Source: Syngnathus acus (Eukaryota > Chordata > Actinopteri > Syngnathiformes > Syngnathidae). From it: a stretch of DNA of 64,000 bases. The position numbers were made by a program, and so were the translations under genes. The notes beneath the pieces were generated by a model. That model made no database searches. It saw nothing but the letters and a program-made list of their open reading frames with translations, and had not been told where the DNA came from. The DNA is taken from positions 1-64,000 of the forward strand of contig NC_051094.1 of NCBI RefSeq assembly GCF_901709675.1. Reading direction: 5' to 3'. The stretch's first letter is position 1. Every line of letters begins with the position of its first letter. Positions 1 to 11,284 of this stretch are shown piece after piece.

Positions 1-710
1 ATAGCAAATGTCACCGTTTAGCACATAGCAAATGTCACCTGCACATAGCAAATGTCACCTTAGCACAGGCAAATGTCACCTTTAGCACATAGCAAAGTCA
101 CCTTAGCACATAGCAAGTCACCTTTAGCACATAGCAAATGTCACCTTTAGCACATAGCAAGGCACCTTTAGCACATAGCAAATGTCACCTTTAGCACATA
201 CAAATGTCACCTTTAGCACATGCAAATGTCACCTTTAGCACATAGCAAATGTCACCTTTAGCACATAGCAAATGTCACCTTTAGCACATAGCAAATGTCA
301 CCTTTAGCACATAGCAAATGTCACCTTTAGCACATAGCAAATGTCACCTTTAGCACATTGCAAATGTCACCTTTAGCACATTGCAAATGTCACCTTTAGC
401 ACATTGCAAATGTCACCTTTAGCACATTGCAAATGTCACCTTTAGCACATTGCAAATGTCACCTTTAGCACATAGCAAATGTCACCTTTAGCACATAGCA
501 AATGTCACCTTTAGCACATAGCAAATGTCACCTTTAGCACATAGCAAATGTCACCTTTAGCACATAGCAAATGTCACCTTTAGCACATTGCAAATGTCAC
601 CTTTAGCACATAGCAAATGTCACCTTTAGCACATAGCAAATGTCACCTTTAGCACATAGCAAATGTCACCTTTAGCACATAGCAAAGGTCACCTTTAGCA
701 CCTAACCACA
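1..710. repeat. 23-bp satellite array
   Basis: About 30 head-to-tail copies of a 23-bp unit (core AGCAAATGTCACCTTTAGCA) fill the first 0.7 kb. The units are nearly identical. Small variants include one-base deletions near the left edge and a run of units with TTGCAAATG in place of TAGCAAATG around 355-470, which suggests local amplification of variant units. The array runs off the left edge of the window, so its full length is unknown. No coding potential is seen. Confidence 0.95.
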
Positions 711-785
711 TCAGACCTCAGCACCTAGCCTCTTAGCACCTAGCCTCTTAGCACCTAGCCTCTTAGCACCTAGCCTCTTAGCACA
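711..785. repeat. 15-bp minisatellite abutting the satellite
   Basis: Four to five copies of a 15-bp unit (CACCTAGCCTCTTAG) directly follow the 23-bp array and share its TTAGCACCT junction motif. The unit probably arose by partial amplification of the satellite edge. Confidence 0.85.
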
Positions 786-1029
786 ATTACAGAGTATGAC
801 ATCACAAAAAACAGAGTATGACATCACAAATGCAAAACATCTCACAAAGGAAATCACATCACCCCACATGCTCTTAAAATAACTTGGCCAATGCATTTGT
901 CTATTTGATCTGCAGCAAATCCAAATTATACCTAAGGATGGTGACAAATCTTAATATCATACTTAATAGGACATATTAAAGACTTTGGAGTAAATTAATT
1001 AATTTATTTGCTAATTGTCATTTTAATTA

Positions 1030-3020
1030 TGGTTTTGTATAAATACTAGGTATAAACAGAAAATATACTACACAAAATGGGCAGACTTTACTTGTTTGAA
1101 AAGGAGTGGGAAGTAAGACTTATTTCATTCATTTAAAGGGAAGAAGTAAGACTTATTTATTTATCGGAAAGAATGGATTTGCTGGAATTTCAAATTTCCA
1201 AAATTAATGAATGAAGTCATTTCAATTATGATTTGGGATAAATACTAGGTGTGAACACAAAAACTACTGCACAAAATGGCCAGTTTACTTGTTTGAAAAG
1301 GACTGAAGAAGAGACTTATTTCATTTATTTAATGGGAAGAAGTCAGACTTATTTAGTTTGTTTAATCTATTTTTGTTCCCAGGCAAAATTGGATTTGCTG
1401 CAATTGCAAATTTCAACAAAGCACAGTGCCAAATCTTGACTTGAGACCTGATAGGACGTATTAAACGCCTAGTTAAATTGATAGAAGTTGGTCGTATGAG
1501 CGAGTGGAGTAACATGACATCTATTCTCAATTACAAATAGCACACACAACTTTGGATATTTTGAATGAATGAGTGAGTGAATGAATCTCATTTGTTCATT
1601 TAAATTATGACTATAAATACTAGGTATAAACAGAAAATCTCCTGCACAAAATGGCCAGTTTACTTGTTTGAAAAGGTGTGGGAACAAGTCATCTATCCAA
1701 TTTAAGACAAATGTAGTTTGTAACCTCTAACAATGTGTTACTTTAGCTATTGTTGTCTGTGACTTTCCCATGAATAAAAAGGAAGGAAGGACTCACCGGA
1801 GACGTCTTCGCCAACGTGCAACTGTTGTACTTTGTATTTTTATCCTTCTTACAGTGGAAAACATACAGCCAAAGAACACCGTGGAACCTAAAGGAATGAA
1901 AGAAAACTTTATCATTTGGCCTCAACCAATATTCGCAGATACAACACAATGTGACGTGCGGGGTTAGGGTTAAAGGTTGAGGGAGGGGCCCTCGTTTTAA
2001 ACTACTTTTTTTGAAAAGGAGTGGGAACAAGCAAGACTTATTTAATTTATTTAATGGGAACACGTAAGACTTATTTAGTTTATTTAATCTATTTTTGTTC
2101 CCAGGCAAAATTGGATTTGCTGCAATTGCAAATTTCAACAAAGTACGGTGCCAAAATCTTGACTTGGGACCTGATAGGACGTATTAAACTCATTTAATAA
2201 GAAGACTTATTTAGTTTATTTAATCTATTTTTGTTCCCTGGCAAAATTGGATGTATGGTGCCAAATCTTGACTTGAGACCTGATAGGATGTATTAAACGC
2301 TTAGTTAAATCGACAGAAGTTGGTAATAAGAGCGAGTGGAGTAACGGTGGTTGAATGGATGAATAAATGTTGAAAGTAATTTAAATTATGACTTTGTATA
2401 AATACTAGGTATTAACAGAACATCTACTGCGCAAAATGGGCAGAGTTTACTTGTTTGAGAAGGAGTGGCAAGAAGTAAGACTTATTTAATCTGTTTGTTC
2501 CCAGGCAAAATTGGATGTGATGCAATTCCAAATTTCACCACATGATGGTGCCAAATTTTGACTTGAGCCATGATAGGAAATATTAAACACTTACTTGAAT
2601 TGATAGAAGTTCGTAATAAGACCGAGTGGAATAACATGAATGTTCTGAATTAGACATAGTTTGAATATGCTTTTGAATATTTTTAGGTAAACAGTTTTGC
2701 TTCACTTTGAGCATCATTTGAGCAGTCTGATAATCTACCAAATCTTTGAATTGAAGAATTTGTTATTTAAGAAATAGCTTGTTATTATTTTCAAGGTAAT
2801 CAGATTTGTTTATAATTCTAATGGCCTTCTTTTCAAAACTTTTGTTTGTTCCCAGGCAAAATTGGATGTGCTGCAATTCCATATTTCACCACATGATGGT
2901 GCCAAATTTTGACTTCAGCCCTGATAGGACATATTAAACACTTAGTTGAATTGATAGAAGTTGGTAATAAGACCGAGTGGAATAACATGAATGTTCGTAA
3001 TTAGACAGTTTGAATATGCT
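1030..3020. repeat. Degenerate AT-rich interspersed tandem repeats
   Basis: Two sub-modules recur in degenerate form. One contains ATAAATACTAGGTATAAACA followed by an ACTTGTTTGAAAAGGAGTGG core (near 1035, 1240, 1615 and 2395). The other contains CCCAGGCAAAATTGGAT followed by GATAGGA..TATTAAAC (near 1380, 2100, 2240, 2500 and 2855). Spacing is irregular, so this is an old, decayed tandem or dispersed repeat. No supported gene was seen; the short ORFs here are not conserved between copies. Confidence 0.8.
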
Positions 3021-3030
3021 TTTGAATATC

Positions 3031-3488
3031 TCAAAGGGGGATGAGTCTGCCTACAGGGACCAAGTGGTCCAGCTATCGGAGTGGTGTGGAGAGAACAATC
3101 TGCTCCTAAACACGGCTAAAACCCAAGAACTGGTCATTGATTTTAGGAGGAAAAATAAAACGGACATTCCACCACTTATCATCGACGGGGTCCGTGTGAA
3201 GAGGGTGCCCTCCTTCCGCTACCTGGGAGTCCACATCGAGGAGGACTTCACCTGGGGCGTGAACACCTCTGAGCTGCTTAAAAAGGCCCAGCAGAGACTC
3301 TACTTTTTAAGGGTGCTGAGGAGGCACAGCATTACACAGAGACTGCTGGTGTCCTTCTATCGCTGCTCCATAGAAAGCACTTTAACGTACTGTATACGTG
3401 TTTGGTACTCCAGCTGCACTGCTGCTCAGAGGAAAAAGCTCCAGAGGTCATCAACCAGCACAGAAGATCATTGGCTGCCCTCCTCCCT
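3031..3488 (+). mobile_element. LINE (CR1/L2/Rex1-like) reverse transcriptase 3' fragment
   Basis: The frame encodes the C-terminal end of a non-LTR reverse transcriptase. It shows the pattern LSEWCGENNLLLNTAKTQEL, then FRYLGVHI and a FYRCSIESTLTYC..VWY block, as in the thumb and post-RT region of teleost CR1/L2/Rex1-type LINEs. The 5' part, including the catalytic YADD, is missing. After VWYSSCTAAQRKKLQR the frame shifts, and the element is interrupted at ~3490 by the palindromic structure. It is a dead, 5'-truncated copy. Confidence 0.85.
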
Positions 3489-3491
3489 CTT

Positions 3492-5459
3492 TACGGTGTT
3501 GTGCTTGATTTGGTCCCCCCGTGAGATTTTGTTCCCCCTGCCGCGGGAGCGCGCACGCCTTATTTGGAAAGCGAAAAACCGATGTCGTACGGCGTCAGCA
3601 CTACGTTGTTTTCAATAAAAACATGAAGACCTCACGTTTGCATCAGTCAATTTTAATTTTCATAAAGGATTATTCTCATTTGATGTCTTTAAATTCATCC
3701 GCGTTGTGCCATTGAAGCGGGGTGCATTCAAAGACCAGTCGTACAGTCGGAACACTCATTCCCTTCACCAAAAAGCAACAATATAATTAAGTGATCTCTT
3801 TGCATAAACCTCGATGCAAAGAAACTCCTCTTTTTGGGTACAGGCTACAAGGAGTATATTACAAATACTTAATTGTGATCATCATTCATCCATCCATCCA
3901 TCCATTTTATTCCTCAGGTATTTTCAAAGCAAATTAATATTGTTGCATTTATTAATTGCTTTAAAATGACAGCGCAATATAATTAAAGCTGACACTGTAG
4001 CAATGTCAAACGTGTTCATTTAAGAAAAGCCACACACGTTTTGTGATCAAATCTTTCAGAACGAGAATGATGAGTGAATTGATTGAATGAATAATTGAGA
4101 AGAGATTCAGTTCTGAAGGCTCCTTTTGTCCCAAGCAAAGTGACAGACGGTGGGGAGGGGGGATAAAAATTGTAAGGAATTCTATAAAAAATGTCAAGGC
4201 CGTGAGGAGAGTCCCCCCCCTTTATTTTGAGAACGGTGAGTGCTGGACTGCAGCAGTTTTTTTTTTCTGTCTTCCTGGGGGTCCTGTTTCAGGTTGTGTG
4301 AAAATTTTGAACAGGTTCCCTCATTCCTAGGCCAAATTACAGGGCTGGAACAAATCCTCACAGCTGCCCGTGAGGATAGTTCCCCCCCCCTTATTTTGAG
4401 AACGGTGAGTGACGGTGAGTGAAAAAAACGCTGGAGTCCAGCACTCACCGTTCTCAAAATAAGGGGTGGGGGACATATCCTCACCGGGCAGCTGTGAGGA
4501 TGTGTCCCCCCCTGTAATTTGGCCTAGGAATGAGGGAGCCTGTTCAAATTTTTCACACAACTTGAACAGACCCCCATTGTTGAAAGCCGTATGCAACGAA
4601 ATTTCGTTTTGTACACACCTAGTGTTGACAAAATGACAATAAAGTTCTGTCTAAGTCTAAGGAAGACAGAAAAAAAACATCTGGAGTCCAGCATTCACCG
4701 TTCTCAAAATAAGGGGGGGGGGCATATCCTCACGGCTTGACATTTTTATAGAATTCCTGTTACAATTTTTATCCCCCCTCCCCACCATCTGTCACTTTGC
4801 TTGGGACAAAAGGAGCCTTCAGAACTGAAATCTCTTCTCAATTATTCATTCAAATCAATTCACTCAAATCATTCTCGTTATGAAAGATTTGATCACAAAC
4901 GTGTGGCTTTTTCTTAAATGAACACGTTTGACATTGCTATAGTGTCAGCTTTTAATTATATTGCGCTGTCATTTTAAAGCAAATTAATAAATGCAACAAT
5001 ATTAATTTGCTTTGAAAATACCTGAGGAATAAAATGGATGGATGGATGGATGAATGATGATCACAATTAAGTATAAAGTCTCCTTTGTAATATATACTCC
5101 TTGTAGCCTGTACCCAAAAGAGGAGTTTCTTTGCATCGAGGTTTATGCAAAGAGCTCACTTAATTATATTGTTGCTTTTTGGTGAAGGGAATGAGTGTTC
5201 CGACTGTACGACTGGTCTTTGAATGCACCCCGCTTCAATGGCACAACGCGGATGAAATTTAAAGACATCAAATGAGAATATCCTTTATAAAAATTAAAAT
5301 TGACTGACGCAAACGTGAGTTTTTCATGTTTTTATTGAAAACAACGTAGTGCTGACGCCGTACGACATCGGTTTTTCGCTTTCCAAATAAGGCGTTCGCG
5401 CTCCCGCGGCAGGGGGAACAAAATCTCACGGGGGACCCAAATCAAGCACAACAACGGTA
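3492..5459. mobile_element. ~2-kb palindromic (foldback-like) element
   Basis: Two ~790-bp arms, 3492-4280 and 4659-5459, are inverted copies of each other with few mismatches. For example, GTGCTTGATTTGGTCC near 3501 is matched by its complement near 5438, and both arms carry the CATCCATCCATCC motif and the CCGCGGGAGCGC motif. The ~380-bp spacer is itself an imperfect palindrome (4281-4425 against 4430-4573). It is followed by ~85 bp (4575-4665) of LINE-type 3' tail ending TGACAATAAAG plus CTAAGTCTAA. No transposase ORF is visible. It is consistent with a foldback/MITE-like element inserted in the LINE, or with an inverted duplication; the class is not resolved. Confidence 0.8.
4575..4665 (+). 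mobile_element. LINE 3' tail inside the palindrome
   Basis: The segment runs through CAACGAAATTTCGTTTTGTA and TGACAATAAAGTT to a CTAAGTCTAA repeat. This is the usual 3' end of teleost CR1/L2/Rex1-type LINEs. It may be the detached tail of the fragment at 3031-3488 or an independent insertion. Confidence 0.65.
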
Positions 5460-5589
5460 CACAGTAAAAAAAAATGTGGCTCTTAGTCTGACTGGTTGGC
5501 CACCCCTGAGCTAGGGTTAGCTACTCAGCTACACATTGCTATTACACAGTGAACGCTAGCTACATCGACAACTTTAGTCAAACTACACA

Positions 5590-6640
5590 AACGTAAATCT
5601 CTAAACACAATGAGTTGTATTTACCGTGTACGCTCTAGACGGTCCAGTTGCAAGCAGAAAATAAAGATATTTCTGTTGATAATCGTCGTGTTTGTATCCG
5701 CTGTCTCGCTCACGGCAATCCGCGCCCACAGATTTGAATCTTGGCGGGATTTCCGCCAATTGACGTCATTCCCGCGGCACGTGACTGCGACGTAATACTC
5801 GCTTATCTGAAACGGTAAAGTTAAAAGTAGAGTTAAATAAAGTTTTCTTTTTTAATCAACGCAATAATTTACAACCGTTGACCAGAAAGAATCGTCGAAA
5901 TTCGGTGTCTGTGGCTGGAAGCAGACGCCGAGTTCGACGTCCCCCCCCCAAACGCCACACTCACTCGCTTTTCAGGGCTACAAAAGTACTTCTTTTTAAA
6001 AACAATGAGTTGTATTTACCGTGTACGCTCTAGACGGTCCAGTTGCAAGCAGAAAATAAAGATATTTCTGTTGATAATCGTCGTGTTTGTATCCGCTGTC
6101 TCGCTCACGGCAATCCGCGCCCACAGATTTGAATCTTGGCGGGATTTCCGCCAATTGACGTCATTCCCGCGGCACGTGACTGCGACGTAATACCCGCTTA
6201 TCTGAAACGGTAAAGTTAAAAGTAGAGTTAAATAAAGTTTTCTTTTTTAATCAACGCAATAATTTACAACCGTTGACCAGAAAGAATCGTCGAAATTCGG
6301 CGTCTGTGGCTGGAAGCAGACGCCGAGTTCGACGTCCCCCCCCCAAACGCCACACTCACTCGCTTTTCAGGGCTACAAAAGTACTTCTTTTTAAAAACAA
6401 TGAGTTGTATTTACCGTGTACGCTCTAGACGGTCCAGTTGCAAGCAGAAAATAAAAATATTTCTCTTGTTAGTCGTCGTGTTACTATCCGCTGTGTCTCG
6501 TTTGCCGCCATTGCTGGTTTCCTACTAACTGTTGAAAGCCACGCACAAGAATTTACATTTTGGCGGAAGTTCCGCCCATTGGCGTCATTTCCGCGTCACA
6601 TGACTGCGACGTTGCAGACGTCATATCGCCGTTTTGTTTA
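5590..6640. repeat. 395-bp tandem repeat, ~2.6 copies
   Basis: The start motif AACAATGAGTTGTATTTACC recurs at 5610, 6005 and 6400, exactly 395 bp apart. Copies 1 and 2 differ at only a few positions. Copy 3 diverges after ~70 bp and merges into the next (197-bp) array. Each of the first two units can encode the same 61-residue peptide (MSCIYRVRSRRSSC..., with a hydrophobic IFLLIIVVFVSAVSL stretch), which could be fortuitous. The units contain GGCACGTGAC (E-box-like) and TGACGTCA (CRE). Confidence 0.9.
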
Positions 6641-6739
6641 GTAGAATTACAGTTGTTATGCATTGACATAATGGTGCGCACTCAAAATAGATTCAAATAA
6701 ATTATATAAGTCTTCTTCCCACTCCTATTAGACAAGTGA

Positions 6740-7640
6740 ATTTCTCAATTTCGGCGGAAGTTCCGCCCATCGACGTCACGTCCGCGTCACGTGACCACGA
6801 CGTGGCAGACGTCATGTCGCAACCGCTGTTTTGTTTAGTAGAATTACAGTTGTTATGCATTGACATAATGGTGCGCACTCAAAATAGATTCAAATAAATT
6901 ATATAAGTCTTCTTCCCACTCCTATTAAACAAGTGAATTACTCAATTTCGGCGGAAGTTCCTCCCGTCGACGTCACGTCCGCGTCACGTGACCACGACGT
7001 GGCAGACGTCATGTCGCAACCGCTGTTTTGTTTAGTAGAATTACAGTTGTTATGCATTGACATAATGGTGCGCACTCAAAATAGATTCAAATAAATTATA
7101 TAAGTCTTCTTCCCACTCCTATTAAACAAGTGAATTTCTCAATTTCGGCGGAAGTTCCGCCCATCGACGTCACGTCCGCGTCACGTGACCACGACGTGGC
7201 AGACGTCATGTCGCAACCGCTGTTTTGTTTAGTAGAATTACAGTTGTTATGCATTGACATAATGGTGCGCACACTCAAAATAGATTCAAATAAATTATAT
7301 AAGTCTTCTTCCCACTCCTATTAAACAAGTGAATTTCTCAATTTCGGCGGAAGTTCCGCCCATCGACGTCACGTCCGCGTCACGTGACCACGACGTGGCA
7401 GACATCATGTCGCAACCGCTGTTTTGTTTAGTAGACTTACAATTGTTATGCATTGACATAATGGCGCACACTCAAAATAGATTTAAATAAATTAAATAAG
7501 TCTTCTTCCCACTCCCTTTTAAACAAGTTAACTCTGCCCACGGATTTGAATTTCGGTGGAAGTTCCGCCCATTAACGTCATGTGCGCGTCACGTGACTGC
7601 GACGTGGTAGACGTAATATAGCGACCGGTTAGCACATCCG
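6740..7640. repeat. ~197-bp tandem repeat with ACGT-core clusters
   Basis: A TCTCAATTTCGGCGGAAGTT motif (TACTCAATTTC in one unit) recurs at 6744, 6941, 7138 and 7337 (periods 197, 197 and 199 bp), with a diverged unit from ~7510. Each unit carries five ACGT cores within ~45 bp, including GTCACGTGAC and GACGTCA, as well as the inverted-repeat motif GGCGGAAGTTCCGCC. Unit ends contain CTTCTTCCCACTCCT, the reverse complement of a motif found in the 1-3 kb repeats. Confidence 0.9.
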
Positions 7641-7676
7641 TCTCGTAAGGATGAAGATGCGGGTTTGTCACCCGAT
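7616..7676 (+). pseudogene. tRNA-like (Thr-CGT-like) relic
   Basis: GGTTAGCACATCC resembles a B-less box A region, CTCGTAA is the tRNA-Thr(CGU) anticodon-loop heptamer, and GGGTTTGTCACCC resembles a degenerate box B/T arm. The acceptor stem is not convincing, so this is more likely a tRNA-derived SINE head or pseudo-tRNA than a functional gene. Confidence 0.35.
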
Positions 7677-7709
7677 TTAGCACTTTTTCTTTTCTCCCTT
7701 GTCTGTATG

Positions 7710-7885
7710 TACAGGACTGTCTCAGAAAATTAGAATATTGTGATAAAGTTCTTCATTTTCTGTAATGCAATTAAAAAAACAAAAATTTCATACATTCTGG
7801 ATTCATTGAAAATCAACTGAAATATTGCAAGCCTTTGATTATTTTAATATTGCTGATAATGGGATCAGCTTCAGAAAACTAGTTG
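7710..7885 (+). mobile_element. Teleost DNA-transposon-derived repeat
   Basis: The segment starts ACAGGACTGTCTCAGAAAAT and continues with TTAGAATATTGTGATAAAGT. This is a high-copy, non-autonomous DNA transposon terminal sequence familiar from many fish genomes; the family name is not certain. The element ends abruptly at ~7885 with no matching right terminus seen. Confidence 0.6.
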
Positions 7886-8308
7886 CACTAAGTTCATTTT
7901 GTTTTTCCTTTTTAATCACTTCACTGGTTCTTTTATCGGGTGAAAACAAACATTTGGAGTAACAGTACATTGTCCTAAAGGGTTCTTTCCTTTTGTTAGG
8001 AGCCCAAACTTACGTCGTCAATGACTGCTTCACCACTGTAACTCGAACGTGAAACACAGGAAGAGGTCTGGCGCGAAAACAGCCTTCAAAATAAAAGCAC
8101 TGCTGAATAACAACGAAGAATTCCTAACAGACGCTGTTTTCAGCAAGAATCATCCGACGGAAGCGTCTGTCATCAACAGTGGCCACGCAAGATGGCGGCC
8201 ACCGGGGGCCAATTGAGATAGCCGGACGGGCTGTCTGCACTCTTCTCGATGCCGTGACGACAACAGGAAGCGATAACGCAAAGCAGTGAGCGGACGAGAG
8301 CAAAGACT
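7886..8308. other. Intergenic, downstream of chek2
   Basis: No gene was seen. The region holds short unannotated sequence between the repeat block and the chek2 stop codon, including an AATAAAA on the plus strand near 8089 that has no associated ORF. Confidence 0.6.
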
Positions 8309-8773
8309 TTATTGCAAAACATTTGTGGGCGGGGCTTGTTTGGCAGAACGCTCCTCATCCTCATCCTGGTCCTCTCGCTGTCGTTTCCTCGCTGGCCCCG
8401 CCTCCTGCCATCACAAACAATGGACATTGGTCAGTCTTCCGATCCCAATCGGAAAAATTCCAATTTGGCGAGTTTGCATCTCAATCCGAGTCGCTCCTTG
8501 CTGCTGTTAAGCGTGTATGTGTGTGCGTGTGTGTGTTGGGGGTACCATGGCAGCTGGATACATCAGCCGGTGGGCTTTCTCCAACATCACGGGGTCCTAC
8601 ACATACACACACACAATCCTGTTTGAATCTCCATCGCGCTGCTGCCGCTTCCGTTGATGACGAGCGACAAAGAGCACCTGCAGCCAGGCGTGCCGGAGCG
8701 CCTCGTCGATGGTCATCCTGTCGGCGGGCGCCACCACCAGAAGCTTCCTAACCATGTCCTTGGCTGTCACGCC

Positions 8774-8863
<90 letters not shown>

Positions 8864-11284
8864 ACACACACACACAAACACACACACACAAACACATGCA
8901 TGAGACCACCGCGGTGAAGGTGACGACAATAAAGACGACGAGCTCACCCTGGTCGGACACCTGGCGCCACTTGGACGGCACCATGGTGAAGCGGCCTTGC
9001 ACGATCTGCTCGCTCACCGACAGGTCCGAGAAGCTCTCGTGGAACGGCGGGTACCCGCACAGGCTGCGCACGCAGAACGACGCCGGTAGAATGTGGCTCT
9101 TGTATCGACGTCTATACGAGACGCTCAATTACCAGACAAACAGGAGGACGCCGAGGCTCCAGGCGTCGACGGGCAGGCCGTATCCGCCGGTGGCGGCGTG
9201 CGTCAGCACCTCGGGCGCCAGGTAGGACGGCGTCCCGCACAGCGTCCGCATCAGGGCCGCCTCCTCTAGGATGCGTGACTGGTTGAAGTCCGTCACCTGA
9301 TGTGTGGACGCACACGCACGCACGGGGTCACGCCGCTTTGCAGAAAAAGTTGCGCCGCCGGCGGGCTAACCTTGACGAGGCAGTCGTCTTCCTGCGACGA
9401 CAGGAGGATGTTCTCCGGTTTCAGGTCCCGGTGGATGATGCCCCGGCTGTGCAGGTACTGCGTGCACGCATCGGGCGCGTTCAGCGATCGCGCCCGACAT
9501 CCGGCCGAGGTTTCGAGCGGCGCCTCACCTGCACGGCTTTCAACATTTGGTAGAAGTAAAGCTTGGCCGTGGCCTCGCTAAGTTGCTGCTGAGATTTGAG
9601 TCGACCAAAGAGCTCGCCGCCCTCCATCCTGTCGGGCGAGGCCGTTAGCACGTTAGCAAATGCGCACCGCACGCGCATGCACTCACAGCTCCAACACGAT
9701 GAAGAAGGTGTCGTCCGTCTGGTAGAAGTCCTCGGTCCTGATGAGGCACGGCTGAAATCAAAGCACAGCGGCGCAGTGGGCGGGGAGGCCTGCCTCCCTC
9801 CCTCCCCCCCTCCACGGGCGAGGCGGGAGCGCTCGACGAGCTCACGTGATCGATGCGCTGCAGGATTTCGATCTCCGTTTGAGCGTTTCTGGCGGCCGTC
9901 TGCAAACGGAGCGGCGGCGCAAAGGTCAGCCGCGGGGTCGACCGGGCACCGGCCGGCCGATGAGAGGACAGATACTCGCTCCTTCGGACTTGAAGTTGTT
10001 CTTGTTGATGACTTTGACGGCAAACTTTTTACAGGTGGAGCGTTGGAACGCCAGCTTCACCTCGCCGCACACGCCTCTGAAAGACAGCCAAGTGACATCA
10101 AGTTTCTTTACTATATGGCCCTAAATCACAAGCAAGTCTCAAAGGGCTTCACATGTACAAAAAATTGAAAATTATTCTCAAACATCCCCTGATCTTAAAC
10201 TCTCAGGAGCGTGCGACGAGGAGCCCGGCCGGGCCGGGCTGGGCTGGGCTGGGCTGGGCTGGGCCGGGGCGGGGCGTGCCGGGCGCACTCACGTCCCGAT
10301 GCGACGGGTCAGCAGATACTTGTCGCGAAGCTCCTTGGGCAACGTGGACTCTTGGCCAGACATCAGGTCGATGAAGACAAACACTGAGCAAAGACAGCGA
10401 CGTTACGCTGGCGGCCGCATCAGGGCCGCCGCATCAGGGCCGCCTCCTCCGGCCGGTCGCCGCGGCACTTCCGGTCTTCACCTTTATTGCGCTGCTCCGA
10501 CAGCGCCAGCACTGCGTTGTTGACCAGAGGAAGTATCTTGTTGCTTCCGATTTTGTTCCCGTCGACAAAGGTCCCGTTGTTGCTCAGGTCCTGAACAAAC
10601 ACCTCGGTGCCCTCCTGGGATTAGGTCGCGAAAGGAAAACATCATGCAAAGCTCAGGCAAGTGTGTGTGTGTTGAGGAGGTTGAAGAGGAAGAGGAGGAG
10701 GCTCAGCTACCCTGTAGATCCTGAAGTGTCGCTTGCTGTAAATTCGGAATCGCAAGGATCCTCTGTGGTCGGGATCGTCCAGGACATAATGACATTTGGA
10801 GTCTCGGCCAAACAAATACTCGTCTTCTACGCAATCTGAAAAAAGAGCGCACACGCACGCACAATCGCATTCCGTGTTTGAAATGTGCTCAGTGTGCGTT
10901 GCTACTTTTGGGAACCAGCAGGGGGAACCCGCGTGCCTTCAACTGTGCTTGGAGAAGTGGCACAACTGCCAGTGGCCTGACCAGGCCCGGGACCAAGACC
11001 AAAGAGGCTGACTTGCCGTGAGAGCCAAAGCCCGGCTGCATGGGCAGCAGACGTCCCCAAGGTTGACTTTCGGGCTCCTCGGGGACAGACGGCAAGGTGA
11101 CGGGAAGCGTGTCGGCGCTGCTCAGCGTCCCCGAGCCGCTGGACGACTGGCTGCCTGATGCCGGGCCACTGGAAGAACTGGAGCTGCCCTGGGACTTGGA
11201 CTGGGCCTGTGAGGGGGACAGAGTGGACAGGGCCTGCGACGAGCACTGGGCCCCGTCCCCCTCTTGTGGGGTTTCTCGGGACAT
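8309..11284 (-). CDS. chek2: Checkpoint kinase 2 (Chk2)
   Basis: Serine/threonine kinase that is activated by ATM after DNA double-strand breaks and acts in the nucleus. About 14 coding exons are visible. An N-terminal SQ-rich exon (11284-11013, start MSRET) is followed by the FHA domain in two exons (10835-10711 with FGRDSKC; 10614-10482 with SNNGTFVDG). The kinase domain follows from ~10385: FAVKVI lysine (~10030), MEGGELF (~9620), HRDLKPEN (~9440), the activation loop (9300-9135) with [22 protein letters not shown] (~9060) and [12 protein letters not shown] (~8750). The last exon gives a basic tail [18 protein letters not shown] and ends ...NVLQ. The DFG motif reads DFN (~9287). The AATAAA hexamer overlaps the stop codon. 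Exons between 8500 and 8640 are approximate. A long (AC)n tract (8783-8890) sits in one intron. Confidence 0.95.
8775..8895. repeat. (CA)n microsatellite in chek2 intron
   Basis: A nearly pure AC dinucleotide run with a few interruptions lies between the chek2 exon encoding GYPPF and the exon encoding KLLVV. Confidence 0.97.

Noticed and set aside
1-710. CRISPR-like array
   Set aside because: The 23-bp units are contiguous without unique spacers, and the window is eukaryotic. It is a satellite.
8500-9700. Several plus-strand ORFs over chek2
   Set aside because: They are antisense shadows of chek2 exons and of the CA microsatellite.
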